Positions 48,631 to 58,538 of a stretch of 64,000 nucleotides of DNA are shown one piece after another; the stretch's first letter is position 1, and every line of letters begins with the position of its first letter. Location of the stretch: the NCBI RefSeq assembly GCF_900099975.1, contig NZ_FNEI01000009.1, positions 111,589 through 175,588 on the forward strand, given 5' to 3'. The notes under the pieces are model-generated. The model ran no database searches, was not told the origin of the DNA, and was given only the letters and a program-made list of their open reading frames with translations. This DNA comes from Arthrobacter cupressi. GTDB taxonomy: Bacteria; Actinomycetota; Actinomycetes; Actinomycetales; Micrococcaceae. The translations under genes and the position numbers were made by a program.

Positions 48631-51600
48631 ATGTCACCCAGGATCGAGCCCGCGGACGGCTTCCTGACCGACTACTACGAACACGTGGCCGACGACGATG
48701 TGCGCAGCTACACCCCCGAAACCCTGCTGGAACGGGCCCGCTACCACCGTTCCCTGGCCGAACGGCGCGAGCCCGGACAGACCCTCATCGGCGTCCTGAG
48801 TGAGACCGACGCCAGCCTGGTAGCCATCGTCACCGAAGACCTGCCCTACCTCCTCCCCTCCGCCACCGCCGAGATCGCGCGCGACACCGCCGCCATCCGG
48901 TTGCTGGTCCACCCCACCTTCACCGTCGAACGCGACCCCGCCTCCCACCGCCTGACCGGCATCCACCGGGGGCCGCACCGCCTGGGGCTGCCGGCCGCCG
49001 TCGACCCTTCCGCTGGAACGGCGCCGGTTGGTCCGGTCACCACCCAGGACGTGGACGACGGCGGCGCGGACGACGGCGGTTCCCTCACCGAAGCGTGGCT
49101 GGCCATCGAAATCCCCCGGCTCGCGGACCAGGAGAGCGCCGACCGGCTCACGGAGCGGCTGCACGCCGTCATCCACGATGTCCGCGCCGCCGCGGAAGAC
49201 ACGGCGGCCATCCACGAGGAACTGGCGGCGGAAATCCGCCGGCTGGATGGTGTGCCCGGAGGCGAGGAAGCCCGGAAGCTGCTGCTCTGGCTGAACGACG
49301 GGAACTTCATCTTCCTGGGCTACCGCGGGCGGCGCGGGCTGGGACTGCTGCGGGACACGGCTCCCGCCGTCGTGACAAGTGCTCCCGCCGCACAGACAAG
49401 GATCGACACCGCCGGTCCCGCCCCGGTCCTCACCCTCACGAAGTCCACGCTCCGCTCCACCGTCCTGCGCCGTGCCTACCTTGACGAAATCAGCCTGGCC
49501 GGCGGCACGGATCCCGGGGGCGCGGGCTCCGGCGAGCGCACCTTCGTGGGACTCTTCGCGCCGAGTTCGACGGCGCGTTCCGCCCTGGAGATCCCCGTCA
49601 TCAAGGACACGGTGGAGGAGGTGCTGCGCGGCTTCGGCTTCCCGGCAGCCTCGCATTCGGCCAAGGAATTGCTGTCCGTCATCGAGGCCTATCCGCGGGA
49701 CGAACTCTTCCATATCGACGCCGCGCAGCTGGCGGCGCACGCCCGCGACATCCTGCGCCTGCAGGAACGGCACAGCACCCGGCTGTTCCTCCGGCCTGAC
49801 TCGTACGGCCGTTTCATGACCGCCCTGGTCTTCCTCCCGCGCCGCCGCTACAGCACCGCAGTCCGGCTGAACATCGAGCGGGAACTGCGTGAGGCGTTCG
49901 GGTCCGACGCGATCGAATTCGAACTCCGGCTGGGCGAATCCGCCATGGCGCGGGTCTTCTTCCGGATCCTGCTGCCGCACGCCGAGGCCCTGGCCGGCGC
50001 CGGAACGCCCACCGAAACCTCCGATCCCGCCCAGCCCGCCGTCATCGATTCCGCGGCACTGGAGCAGCGCATCATCGCCGCCACGCGATCCTGGGCACAG
50101 GGCCTGGACGAGGCCCTGCAGGCGCGGCTCCCCGCGGACGAAGCCACGCGGCTCTCGCGGCTCTGGGCCGCGGCCTTCCCGGCCAGCTACAAGGCCGACT
50201 ATGAGGTTGAGGACGCGGTGGAGGACATCGCGAAGTTCGAAAGCTTCGCCCCGGGGGACGACGACACAGCGGACCCGCTGCTGACCGTATACCGGCGCCC
50301 GGGGACGGCGGTGCTGTCCGAGGATGCCCGTATCCGGCTCTACATGACCCGGCCGCAAAGCCTCACCCAGATCCTGCCGTTCTTCCACAACCTCGGCCTG
50401 AAAGTGCTGGACCAACGGCCCTTCACCGTGCTGCGCGCCGACGGCCGGCAGTTCTTCCTGTACGACCTCGGCCTCAAGTACCCCCGCGGGGTGGACCCGC
50501 TGGCCACCGGCGAACTGCTGGCGGGTTCCTTCTCCGCCGCGATGCGCGGCGACGCGGAGTCCGACGCCTTCGACCAACTGGTCCTGCGTGAAGGGCTCGG
50601 TTGGCGGCGGACCGCCATCCTGCGCGCCTATGCCAAGTACCTCCGGCAACTCGGCAGCACCAACTCCTACGGCTTCATCGCGGACACGCTCCGGGAAAAC
50701 ACCAAGGCGACCCACGCCTTGCTTGACCTGTTCGAGGCGAAGTTCGATCCGGACCGCTTTGCACCTGACCTCTTTGAGCCGGAGGTCCTCGATCCGGGCC
50801 CGGCCGATGGGGAGGGCCTGGACGGGGACGTGTTCGAAGGGGTCCGCAGCGAATACAGCCACCGCACCCAGGCCGTCCACGCCGCCCGCAGGAAACTGAA
50901 CAAGGCAATCGACGCCGTCCCGGGCCTGGACGCCGACCGCCTGCTGCGCTCCCTGGCGAGCCTCGTGGAAGCCACCCTGCGCACCAACTTCTACCTCGGC
51001 AAGCCGTACATGAGCTTCAAGCTCAATCCCTCCGGCATCCCCGCTGCGCCGCCGCCCCGGCCGAAGTTCGAAATCTGGGTGTACTCCCCGCGGGTCGAAG
51101 GCGTCCACCTGCGCTTCGGCCCGATCGCCCGTGGCGGCCTGCGCTGGTCGGACCGGCGCGAGGACTTCCGCACCGAGATCCTGGGCCTGGTGAAGGCCCA
51201 GACCGTCAAGAATGCCGTGATCGTCCCCACCGGCGCCAAAGGCGGCTTCTTCCCCAAGGGCCTGCCCGATCCCACCGAGGACCGTGCGGCCTGGCTGGCG
51301 GAAGGCCAGGAAAGCTACAGGACGTTTGTCCGCGGCCTGCTGGACATCACGGACAACCTGGTGCCGGATCCCGACGGCGGCGGTGAGGGCCGTGTGGTGC
51401 CGCCGCCCCGCGTGGTGCGGCACGACGGCGACGACTACTACCTGGTGGTGGCCGCGGACAAGGGGACGGCCGCGTTCTCGGACCTCGCCAACGCCCTGGC
51501 CGCCGAGTACGGCTTCTGGCTCGGCGACGCCTTCGCGTCGGGCGGCTCGGTGGGCTATGACCACAAGCTGATGGGCATCACCGCCCGCGGCGCCTGGGAG

Positions 51601-53568
51601 TCGGTGCGGCACCATTTCAAGGAACTGATGATCGATTCCGAAACCGAGGACTTCACGGTGGTGGGCATCGGCGACATGAGCGGCGACGTCTTCGGCAACG
51701 GCATGCTCCTGTCCAAACACATCAAACTCGTGGCGGCCTTCGACCACCGGCACATCTTCCTTGACCCAACGCCCGACCCGGCGGTTTCCTATGCCGAACG
51801 CGAGCGGCTCTTCAAGCTCCCCCGCTCCTCCTGGGCCGACTACAAGCCCGGAAAGATCAGCGCCGGCGGAGGCGTGTACTCACGCGCCGAGAAATCGATC
51901 CCGCTCAGCGAGGAGGCCCGGCTCGCCCTGGGACTGGAAGAAGGCACGACGGCGATGAGCCCGCCGGATCTTCTGCGTGCGGTCCTAATGGCCCCCGTGG
52001 ACCTGCTCTACAACGGCGGAATCGGCACGTACGTCAAGGCGTCCACGGAGGCCCATTCCGACGTCGGGGATAAATCCAATGACGCCATCCGGATCAACGC
52101 CGCCCAACTGCGTTGCCACATCATCGCCGAAGGCGGGAACCTCGGAATCACTCAGCGGGGCCGGGTGGAGGCTGCGCTGGCCGGCATCCTGGTGAACTCG
52201 GATGCGATCGACAACTCGGCCGGTGTGGACTGCTCGGACCATGAGGTCAACATCAAGATCTTCCTGGACCGGATGATCGCCGCCGGCAGGATGTCCGTGG
52301 AGGAAAGGACGGGGTTCCTGCATTCGCTGCAGGACGAGGTGGGGCGCCTGGTCCTGAAGACCAACAACGACCAGAACACGCTGCTGCTCAATGACAAGCA
52401 GCTGGCCGTGGAATGGAGCCCGAGCTTCGAGCGGACCATGGACTGGCTGGAAGCGGTCACGGACCTGGACCGGGACCTTGAATGCCTCCCCCGCAACGAG
52501 GACCTCCGGGCCCGAGTGCAGACGGGCAAGGGACTGACGACGCCGGAGCTCGCAGTGCTGGCGGCCTACGCCAAGATCGAGCTCGCCCGCGAACTGACCG
52601 AAGGCGGCCTGTCCGATGATCCGTGGTTCTCGCAGACCCTGCAGGACTATTTCCCGCGCCAAATCACCGAACGGTTCGGTGAACACCTTTCGACGCACCC
52701 GCTGCGCCGCCAGATCGTGGCCACCGTCGTGGCGAACGACATGATCAACATGGGCGGCATCGCCTTCGCTTTCCGGGCCATGGAAGAGACCACGGTGTCG
52801 GCCACTGCCGTTGCCCGCGGTTTCGTGGTCATGCGGCAGATCTGGAACTTCGATGCGATCACGGAGGACATCGCCCGGCTGTCCGCCAGCATTGCCGGCC
52901 AGCACCGTGCCGCGATCTCCCTGGACATGCGGCGCCTGCTCGACCGCTCCGTCCGCTGGTACGTCACCCACGACTTCCGCGACAAGCCAGTGGCCGACGC
53001 GCTGGCCCGGTTGGAAGGGCCGATGTCCTCGATGCAGGCCAACTTCACGGGCCTGCTGCACGGCAACAACCTGGCCCATTCCCTGAAACGGCTTGCCCAC
53101 ACAGACTCCGTCGGTGTGCCGCACAAGCTGGGGATCCGGGCCTCGGAGCTGTTGGTCAACTACGGCCTGCTGGACATCACCGCTATCGCAGAGGAGTTGC
53201 AGGAACCGGCGGAGGCGGTGGCCGAAGTCTACTTCGCCGTATTCGAACGCATCTCCGCGATCCCGCTGCTGGAGCACATCACCATGCTTCCGCGAGTCAC
53301 GCACTGGGAAACGCTGGCCCGGGCCGCGCTGCGGGATGACATGTATCTCGTCCTGGCGGATATGACCAAGGAGGTTGTCCGGCATACTTCGCGTTCGGCA
53401 GGTGCGTCGGCCGATCCGGTGGAGCGGATCGTCGACTGGGAACGCGGAAACATCGAGCAGCTTGCCCGGATCCAGGAAACCATCCAGGAAGCCATCAAGC
53501 CCGGTCCCGTGGACATTGCCGCCCTCTCGGTGGCCGTGAAACTGCTCCGGGCGATGGTGCGGCGCTGA
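48631..53568 (+). CDS. gdh: NAD-dependent glutamate dehydrogenase, large (about 180 kDa) type
   Basis: 1645 residues, the length of the large bacterial NAD-GDH family, which oxidises glutamate to 2-oxoglutarate and ammonia. N-terminal ACT-like regulatory modules occupy the first half (DGNFIFLGYRG and similar segments). The catalytic part starts near residue 780. It shows GPIARGGLRWSDRREDFRTE and VPTGAKGGFFPKGLP with the catalytic lysine, the Rossmann site VGIGDMSGDVFGNG and NSAGVDCSDHEVNIK. The C-terminal helical region follows. The ATG at 48631 has GGAGG upstream. It completes histidine and glutamate breakdown with hutG/H/U. The gene stands alone, 113 nt after tRNA-Cys. Confidence 0.95.
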   Translation: MSPRIEPADGFLTDYYEHVADDDVRSYTPETLLERARYHRSLAERREPGQTLIGVLSETDASLVAIVTEDLPYLLPSATAEIARDTAAIRLLVHPTFTVERDPASHRLTGIHRGPHRLGLPAAVDPSAGTAPVGPVTTQDVDDGGADDGGSLTEAWLAIEIPRLADQESADRLTERLHAVIHDVRAAAEDTAAIHEELAAEIRRLDGVPGGEEARKLLLWLNDGNFIFLGYRGRRGLGLLRDTAPAVVTSAPAAQTRIDTAGPAPVLTLTKSTLRSTVLRRAYLDEISLAGGTDPGGAGSGERTFVGLFAPSSTARSALEIPVIKDTVEEVLRGFGFPAASHSAKELLSVIEAYPRDELFHIDAAQLAAHARDILRLQERHSTRLFLRPDSYGRFMTALVFLPRRRYSTAVRLNIERELREAFGSDAIEFELRLGESAMARVFFRILLPHAEALAGAGTPTETSDPAQPAVIDSAALEQRIIAATRSWAQGLDEALQARLPADEATRLSRLWAAAFPASYKADYEVEDAVEDIAKFESFAPGDDDTADPLLTVYRRPGTAVLSEDARIRLYMTRPQSLTQILPFFHNLGLKVLDQRPFTVLRADGRQFFLYDLGLKYPRGVDPLATGELLAGSFSAAMRGDAESDAFDQLVLREGLGWRRTAILRAYAKYLRQLGSTNSYGFIADTLRENTKATHALLDLFEAKFDPDRFAPDLFEPEVLDPGPADGEGLDGDVFEGVRSEYSHRTQAVHAARRKLNKAIDAVPGLDADRLLRSLASLVEATLRTNFYLGKPYMSFKLNPSGIPAAPPPRPKFEIWVYSPRVEGVHLRFGPIARGGLRWSDRREDFRTEILGLVKAQTVKNAVIVPTGAKGGFFPKGLPDPTEDRAAWLAEGQESYRTFVRGLLDITDNLVPDPDGGGEGRVVPPPRVVRHDGDDYYLVVAADKGTAAFSDLANALAAEYGFWLGDAFASGGSVGYDHKLMGITARGAWESVRHHFKELMIDSETEDFTVVGIGDMSGDVFGNGMLLSKHIKLVAAFDHRHIFLDPTPDPAVSYAERERLFKLPRSSWADYKPGKISAGGGVYSRAEKSIPLSEEARLALGLEEGTTAMSPPDLLRAVLMAPVDLLYNGGIGTYVKASTEAHSDVGDKSNDAIRINAAQLRCHIIAEGGNLGITQRGRVEAALAGILVNSDAIDNSAGVDCSDHEVNIKIFLDRMIAAGRMSVEERTGFLHSLQDEVGRLVLKTNNDQNTLLLNDKQLAVEWSPSFERTMDWLEAVTDLDRDLECLPRNEDLRARVQTGKGLTTPELAVLAAYAKIELARELTEGGLSDDPWFSQTLQDYFPRQITERFGEHLSTHPLRRQIVATVVANDMINMGGIAFAFRAMEETTVSATAVARGFVVMRQIWNFDAITEDIARLSASIAGQHRAAISLDMRRLLDRSVRWYVTHDFRDKPVADALARLEGPMSSMQANFTGLLHGNNLAHSLKRLAHTDSVGVPHKLGIRASELLVNYGLLDITAIAEELQEPAEAVAEVYFAVFERISAIPLLEHITMLPRVTHWETLARAALRDDMYLVLADMTKEVVRHTSRSAGASADPVERIVDWERGNIEQLARIQETIQEAIKPGPVDIAALSVAVKLLRAMVRR

Positions 53569-53674
53569 GCCCCCGGGATATCCGCGCTGACAGTCATCTT
53601 ACAAATTTTCGCGGTCGGCCATTATGATTGATCAGTCGCCTTCGCAAGCGGCAAGTAACAGGAGGACCCCCAAT

Positions 53675-53896
53675 ATGACCGCTGTAATGACTGAAGACCG
53701 CGAAATTCGCTTGTCTTTTGAACGCGCCGACGAGATCCATGACGGACTCGACCGCGCCGTGGATGCCCTGATCGAAAGCGCAGCTGCTGACGTAAACTGC
53801 GGCATCCTGGTGACCCGGAACGAACCGGGAAGCTACACGGTTGCCTTCGACGAGTCCGTGCCCTTCGGCCAGACCCGCGAAGCGATCGCAGCCTGA
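53675..53896 (+). CDS. Hypothetical 73-aa protein
   Basis: MTAVMTEDREIRLSFERADE opens a small alpha/beta protein with DGLDRAVDALIESA helix and NCGILVTRNEPGSYTVAFDE strands. The ATG at 53675 has a GGAGG site, and a terminator follows 37 nt after the stop, so it is a genuine single-gene unit. I do not recognise the family; small proteins of this kind are common in Arthrobacter. Confidence 0.7.
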   Translation: MTAVMTEDREIRLSFERADEIHDGLDRAVDALIESAAADVNCGILVTRNEPGSYTVAFDESVPFGQTREAIAA

Positions 53897-53932
53897 CACC
53901 CGTCAGGCACAGTCAACACAGGAAACGGCCCT

Positions 53933-53964
53933 CCGAGCTTCCGTTCAAGCTCAGGGGGCCGTTT
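53933..53964. terminator. Bidirectional terminator
   Basis: AAACGGCCCTCCGAGCTT pairs with AAGCTCAGGGGGCCGTTT with one mismatch, leaving a CCGTTC loop; TTTCTTG follows. It lies between the convergent small gene and the LacI-family gene. Confidence 0.85.
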
Positions 53965-54003
53965 CTTGTATAACGGGAGCCTCCTCCTCCACGTGCCCGG
54001 CGT

Positions 54004-55110
54004 CTACGGCGCGCATCCGCAGCTTTCCCGGAGCAGCACCTGGACAGGAAGGACCCTGTGCTCGCACGCCGACGGGACCTCGGCCATCCGTTTGCTCAGG
54101 AGCTCGACGGCCACCCGGCCCAGCAGGTCCATGGGTTGGCGCACAGTGGTGAGACCCGGCTGCATAAACCGACCTGCATCGATCCCGTCGAACCCGGTGA
54201 CTGCAACTTCTTCCGGAACCCTGACCCCGGCCCCGGTGAGGCCCTCGAGGACGCCCAAGGCAGTCTGATCGTTCGCACACACAATCGCCTCGGGCAGGCG
54301 CGGCCGGCCGGCCTTGTCGGCGAGCAGCGCTGCGACGGCTTCGCGTGCGTCTGACCTGCCGGTCGTGCCATCCAGAACAATGCCGTCCGGGGCGGCGAGA
54401 CCGGCTGCCTCAAGAGCGTGAAGGAACCCTGTGTGGCGCGCGTAGCGGTCGTAGTCATCGACGGGCCCTGCGAACCAGAAACTCCTGTACCCGTGGTCCT
54501 CGATCAAGTGCTCGACGAGCCTGCGCATCCCGGCATTGTTGTTGACCGTCACGGAAGACATCACCATGGGGTCTTCCGGGAACTGGGCCACTAGGACGAT
54601 CGGCTTGGTCCGGGCCAGGTGGACGAGCGCTGACTCGGACATCACGTGGGGGAGCACCACAAGGCCATCCACCCGGCGGGCGATCTCGTCCAGGGCCACG
54701 CCGCCGGAGTCCAGCTTCTGCCAGCCCACGGCGAGCGGGAGGCCGCGCACGGTGCATTCGAGTTCCACGCCCCGGAGCACCTCGTCGGCGAAGAGCGGGT
54801 AGAGCCTTGGACTGGTCGAGGATTCGCGGACTAGAGGGACCTCGTTCTCGTCAAGCCTCTCCGGCATGGCCAGTTCGTCAGGCTCATGGCCGCTGAACGA
54901 GTACATGCCGACGACGCCGCTGTGGCGCTCGGCCAGCCCTCGCGCAAGACCGCTCGGGATGTAGCCGAGCGTCTCCACTGCCTTGCGGATCGCCTCCTGC
55001 GTGGCAGGCCGGACCTTGTCCGGGGAGCGGAAGAACCTGGACACGGAGGCCGTGGAAACTCCCGCGGCCTCCGCGACGTCATAAACCGTTGGCGTGGTGC
55101 TGGCAGACAC
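54004..55110 (-). CDS. LacI family transcriptional regulator of the sugar importer
   Basis: 368 residues. HTH VYDVAEAAGVSTASVSRFFRSPDKV at the N-terminus; ligand domain with the family end signature VAVTGFDGIDAGRFMQPGLTTVRQP. A terminal CGC tail is unusual (VLLRESCGCAP). The GTG at 55110 has AAGGGG at 5 nt. It diverges from an ABC sugar importer with a GH3 glycosidase, and twin operators sit between the two units, so it represses or controls that operon and itself. The inducer is probably a beta-glucoside or beta-xyloside breakdown product, by inference. Confidence 0.92.
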   Translation of the reverse strand: MSASTTPTVYDVAEAAGVSTASVSRFFRSPDKVRPATQEAIRKAVETLGYIPSGLARGLAERHSGVVGMYSFSGHEPDELAMPERLDENEVPLVRESSTSPRLYPLFADEVLRGVELECTVRGLPLAVGWQKLDSGGVALDEIARRVDGLVVLPHVMSESALVHLARTKPIVLVAQFPEDPMVMSSVTVNNNAGMRRLVEHLIEDHGYRSFWFAGPVDDYDRYARHTGFLHALEAAGLAAPDGIVLDGTTGRSDAREAVAALLADKAGRPRLPEAIVCANDQTALGVLEGLTGAGVRVPEEVAVTGFDGIDAGRFMQPGLTTVRQPMDLLGRVAVELLSKRMAEVPSACEHRVLPVQVLLRESCGCAP

Positions 55111-55181
55111 AGAATCCCCTTCCCCGAGGGCGTTCGACCACGAGATCCGTTGCTCGGCCAATCGCCGAGGCTAACACACAC

Positions 55182-55195
55182 TGTACGCGCATACA
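55182..55195. promoter_or_regulatory. LacI operator 1
   Basis: TGTACGCGCATACA, the exact reverse complement of operator 2 at 55237, with the CG centre of LacI/GalR sites. It lies 72 nt before the lacI-family start. Confidence 0.8.
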
Positions 55196-55236
55196 TCGTT
55201 GAAATAAAAGGGGACGTGACCCTTGCCACAGCAAAA

Positions 55237-55250
55237 TGTATGCGCGTACA
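55237..55250. promoter_or_regulatory. LacI operator 2
   Basis: TGTATGCGCGTACA, reverse complement of operator 1; centres 55 bp apart. It lies 84 nt before the substrate-binding protein start, near the expected promoter. Confidence 0.8.
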
Positions 55251-55333
55251 CTCGGTGGCACGGGCCGATCGTCGACGTCGAACAGCAGTCCCTATGCTCT
55301 CCCCTCCCCCTCCCCCTTCCTTTGAGAGGAACA

Positions 55334-56653
55334 ATGATGTTTAAGAAACGAGCTGCCCTGTCGGCGCCAAGAATGCTCCATCCCAGCGCCACAAAAGCAG
55401 CCGCCATCGGCCTTTCCGCAGCGCTGCTCCTGACTGCCTGCGGACGCGACAACGGATCCGGTTCCGGATCCACCGAATCAGCTTCCCCAATTGCCTCGGG
55501 CCCGGCGACCGGAACAGTCACGGTGTGGGCGCAGGGTGCCGAGGGCACCGCGCTGCCCGCCTTGGCAAAGGAATTCGAGGCCGCCAATCCCGGCGTGAAG
55601 GTCAACGTCACGGCCATTCCCTGGGATGCGGCCCACAATAAATACCAGACCGCCATTGCAGGGGGGACCACCCCCGATATCGCCCAGATGGGCACCACCT
55701 GGATGAGTGACTTCAGCGATGCCTTTGAAGCCACGCCCAGCGCAGTCGATACGGACGACATCTTCCCCGGTTCGGTGAAGTCGACCGACGTGGGCGGGAC
55801 CAAGTACGGCGTCCCATGGTACGTGGACGCAAACGTGGTCTTTTACCGCAGCGATCTTGCGGCACGGGCCGGCCATGAGACCTTCCCCACGGACTGGGAT
55901 GGCTTCAAATCCCTGGCCAAGGACCTCCAGAGCAAGGCCGGCGCCAAGTATGGAGTCGCGCTCCCCGCGGGCGGAGCAGACTCCTTCCAGCGCATTCTGC
56001 CGTTTGTCTGGTCGGGCGGGGCTCAATTGGTAAACAAGGACAGCACCAAATGGACGCTGGACACGCCGGAACTCGCTGAAGCCCTGAACTACTACAACAG
56101 TTTCTTCACCGAAGGCATTGCCGACAAGAACCCTGCCACCGGTGCAGGTGCTGCCGAGTCCGCCTTCGTGAATGGATCCGTTCCCATGTGGATCGGCGGT
56201 CCGTCGGGGATCGGTGAGCTCGAAAAGGCCGGCGGCGCGGGATTCGCCGACAAGTACAAGGTGGCCTTGGTCCCGAAGCAGAAGTCGGCAACGTCCTTTG
56301 CCGGCGGCTCCAACCTGGTCGTGTTCAAGAAATCCCAGAACCGGGACGCGGCCTGGAAGTTCATCCAATGGCTTACCCAGCCGGAAATCCAGGTCAAGTG
56401 GTACAAGGCGACCGGGGACCTGCCCGCTTCCCAGTCGGCTTGGAAAGACCCGTCGCTCTCCGGCGACTCCAAGCTTGCCGTCTTCGGCGACCAGCTCAAG
56501 GACGTCAACTCCCCGCCGTCCTTGACGACATGGACGCAGGTGTCTGCCGCCGCCGACACCCAACTGGAGCAAATCGTGAAGGCCGGAAAAGACCCGGCTT
56601 CGGCCCTAAAGGAACTGCAGTCCACGGCCGACACAATCGGGACGGGCCGCTGA
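55334..56653 (+). CDS. ABC sugar transporter substrate-binding lipoprotein
   Basis: 439 residues. Signal peptide and lipobox LSAALLLTACG place the mature protein on the membrane surface. The body is a family-1 extracellular sugar-binding protein: GTVTVWAQGAEGTALPALAKEFEAANPG at the start, then GGTTPDIAQMGTTWMSDF and KSQNRDAAWKFIQWLTQPEIQ. Two adjacent ATG codons (55334, 55337) both follow AGAGGA; the second has better spacing. First gene of the importer operon. The sugar is not identified, but the glycosidase downstream suggests an oligosaccharide with beta linkages. Confidence 0.93.
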   Translation: MMFKKRAALSAPRMLHPSATKAAAIGLSAALLLTACGRDNGSGSGSTESASPIASGPATGTVTVWAQGAEGTALPALAKEFEAANPGVKVNVTAIPWDAAHNKYQTAIAGGTTPDIAQMGTTWMSDFSDAFEATPSAVDTDDIFPGSVKSTDVGGTKYGVPWYVDANVVFYRSDLAARAGHETFPTDWDGFKSLAKDLQSKAGAKYGVALPAGGADSFQRILPFVWSGGAQLVNKDSTKWTLDTPELAEALNYYNSFFTEGIADKNPATGAGAAESAFVNGSVPMWIGGPSGIGELEKAGGAGFADKYKVALVPKQKSATSFAGGSNLVVFKKSQNRDAAWKFIQWLTQPEIQVKWYKATGDLPASQSAWKDPSLSGDSKLAVFGDQLKDVNSPPSLTTWTQVSAAADTQLEQIVKAGKDPASALKELQSTADTIGTGR

Positions 56654-56655
56654 AC

Positions 56656-57603
56656 ATGAGCACGACGTCCAGCCGCACCCCGTTGCCGCCCGCATCCCGG
56701 TCGCCCCGGGGTGCGGCCGGACCCTCCTTGCGCCGCCGCAAGCAGGCACTCGTCGCGTGGATGTTCGCGGTCCCTTTCGTGGCGATCTTCGCCGTCTTCA
56801 TGCTGGTTCCGCTGGTTTCGTCCTTCGCGATGTCCTTCACTGACTTCACCAGCCGTGACGTCCAGAACCCGGCCGCGGTCAGTTTCGTCGGCATCGAGCA
56901 GTACGCGACATTGCTCGCCAACGCGCAGTTCGTCCATTCGATGCTCAACACCGCCTACTTCGTCGCCGTTGGCATACCACTGACCATGGCCGTGGCGCTG
57001 GCCCTCGCTGTGGCGCTGAATAGTGGAATCAAACGCTTCCGGACTGCTTTCCGCGTTGGGTTCTACACCCCAGTGGTCACCAGCATTGTTGCCGTGGCTG
57101 TCGTGTGGCGGTTCATCCTGCAGCCGGACGGCCTGCTGAACACCATCCTGGGCGCTGTGGGAATCCACGGCCCTGACTGGCTCAACAGCACCACGTGGGC
57201 CATGCCGTCCATGATCCTGATGGCCGTGTGGCGGAACATGGGCACGCTGATGATCATTTTCCTAGCCGGGCTGCAAAACGTGTCGACGGAAATGCTCGAA
57301 GCCGCCGAAGTGGACGGTGCCAATGCCTGGCAGCGGTTCACCAGGATTACGCTACCCACCCTGCGCCCCACCCTGCTGCTGGGCGCCGTGCTACTCTCCG
57401 TCGGCTACCTGCAGTTCTTCGAAGAGCCGTTCGTGATGACCAAGGGCGGGCCGCTCGATTCGACCCTATCCATCAGCTACTTCACCTACAACCAGTTCGG
57501 GTTCGGCAAGTACGGCCTGGCATCTGCCGCCAGCTATGTGCTCTTCGTCGCCATCGCGCTGCTGAGCCTCGTCCAGTTCCGTGCCCTCCGGTCGAAGGAC
57601 TAG
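56656..57603 (+). CDS. ABC sugar transporter permease 1
   Basis: 315 residues. After a Ser/Pro/Arg N-terminal tail come six predicted membrane helices and the EAA-loop of binding-protein-dependent permeases (EAAEVDGANAWQRFTRITLPTLRP). The ATG at 56656 lies 2 nt after the substrate-binding gene stop, so translation is coupled. The permease pairs with permease 2; no ATPase gene is in the operon, so a shared MsiK-like ATPase elsewhere is probable. Confidence 0.92.
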   Translation: MSTTSSRTPLPPASRSPRGAAGPSLRRRKQALVAWMFAVPFVAIFAVFMLVPLVSSFAMSFTDFTSRDVQNPAAVSFVGIEQYATLLANAQFVHSMLNTAYFVAVGIPLTMAVALALAVALNSGIKRFRTAFRVGFYTPVVTSIVAVAVVWRFILQPDGLLNTILGAVGIHGPDWLNSTTWAMPSMILMAVWRNMGTLMIIFLAGLQNVSTEMLEAAEVDGANAWQRFTRITLPTLRPTLLLGAVLLSVGYLQFFEEPFVMTKGGPLDSTLSISYFTYNQFGFGKYGLASAASYVLFVAIALLSLVQFRALRSKD

Positions 57604-57610
57604 CACTGCC

Positions 57611-58507
57611 ATGACAATTCCAACAGAAACCCTCACGCCCGGACCCTTGCGGAGCGAATCCGATCGGCCTGCACGCCGACCCCGCCCACGCGGCCAAGGC
57701 GCCCGCGCCCTCGTGTATGTCTTGCTGCTGCTCGCCGTGGCCGCCACCCTACTGCCATTCGCCTGGATGCTGCTGGGATCCTTCAAAACCCAGGGTGAGC
57801 TCCTCCGCCGGCCGGTCACGTGGTGGCCACAGGAGGGCACTCTTGCCAACTACATTTCCTGGTTCACTGAGCTGCACATCGACAAGTTCTTCGCCAACAG
57901 CCTCATCGTTGCCGTCGTCACGGTCCTGGGCAACCTGCTCTTCTGCTCGATGATCGGCTACGCACTGGCGAAGATGAGCTTTCCGGGGAAGCGGTTCCTT
58001 TTCTTGCTGGTGATGGTGACCCTGATGGTGCCCGGGGTAGTCACGTTCGTTCCCCTCTTTGTCATGGTCAGCAAACTGGGGCTGGTCAGCACCTACCCGG
58101 CGCTGTTCCTTCCGTTCCTGGCCTCGCCCGTGGGCGTCTTCCTGATGCGCCAGTTCATGCTGGGCATCCCGGATTCGATCATTGAGGCGGCACGGATCGA
58201 CGGAGCCGGTGAGTTCCGGATTTTCACCCGTGTGGTGATGCCCCTTTGCGGCCCGCCGTTGGCCACGCTGGGGATCCTGACTTTCCTGGGCTCGTGGAAC
58301 AACTTCCTCTGGCCGCTGGTGGCGGCCCAGAGCGAGGATATGTACACCCTGCCGGTGGCGTTGTCTCTCTTCTCTACCGGGCAGAATGCCACCAACTACG
58401 GCCTGCTGCTGGCCGGATCGGTCTTGGTCATCACACCGATCGTTGCCCTTTTCGTAGCACTGCAGCGTTTCTTCATCCAAAGCGTCGCCGCCACCGGCAT
58501 CAAGTAA
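57611..58507 (+). CDS. ABC sugar transporter permease 2
   Basis: 298 residues, six helices, with the EAA-loop IIEAARIDGAGEFRIFTRVVMPLCGP. The ATG at 57611 is 7 nt after the first permease stop. Together with permease 1 it forms the channel of a carbohydrate importer of the CUT1 type. Confidence 0.92.
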   Translation: MTIPTETLTPGPLRSESDRPARRPRPRGQGARALVYVLLLLAVAATLLPFAWMLLGSFKTQGELLRRPVTWWPQEGTLANYISWFTELHIDKFFANSLIVAVVTVLGNLLFCSMIGYALAKMSFPGKRFLFLLVMVTLMVPGVVTFVPLFVMVSKLGLVSTYPALFLPFLASPVGVFLMRQFMLGIPDSIIEAARIDGAGEFRIFTRVVMPLCGPPLATLGILTFLGSWNNFLWPLVAAQSEDMYTLPVALSLFSTGQNATNYGLLLAGSVLVITPIVALFVALQRFFIQSVAATGIK

Positions 58508-58538
58508 CGCTTTCCCCCGAACACCTGAGAGGTACCAC

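Noticed and set aside
48634..51753. 1039-codon open frame antisense to glutamate dehydrogenase
   Set aside because: The opposite strand encodes an unambiguous family member; the frame arises from GC-rich third positions.
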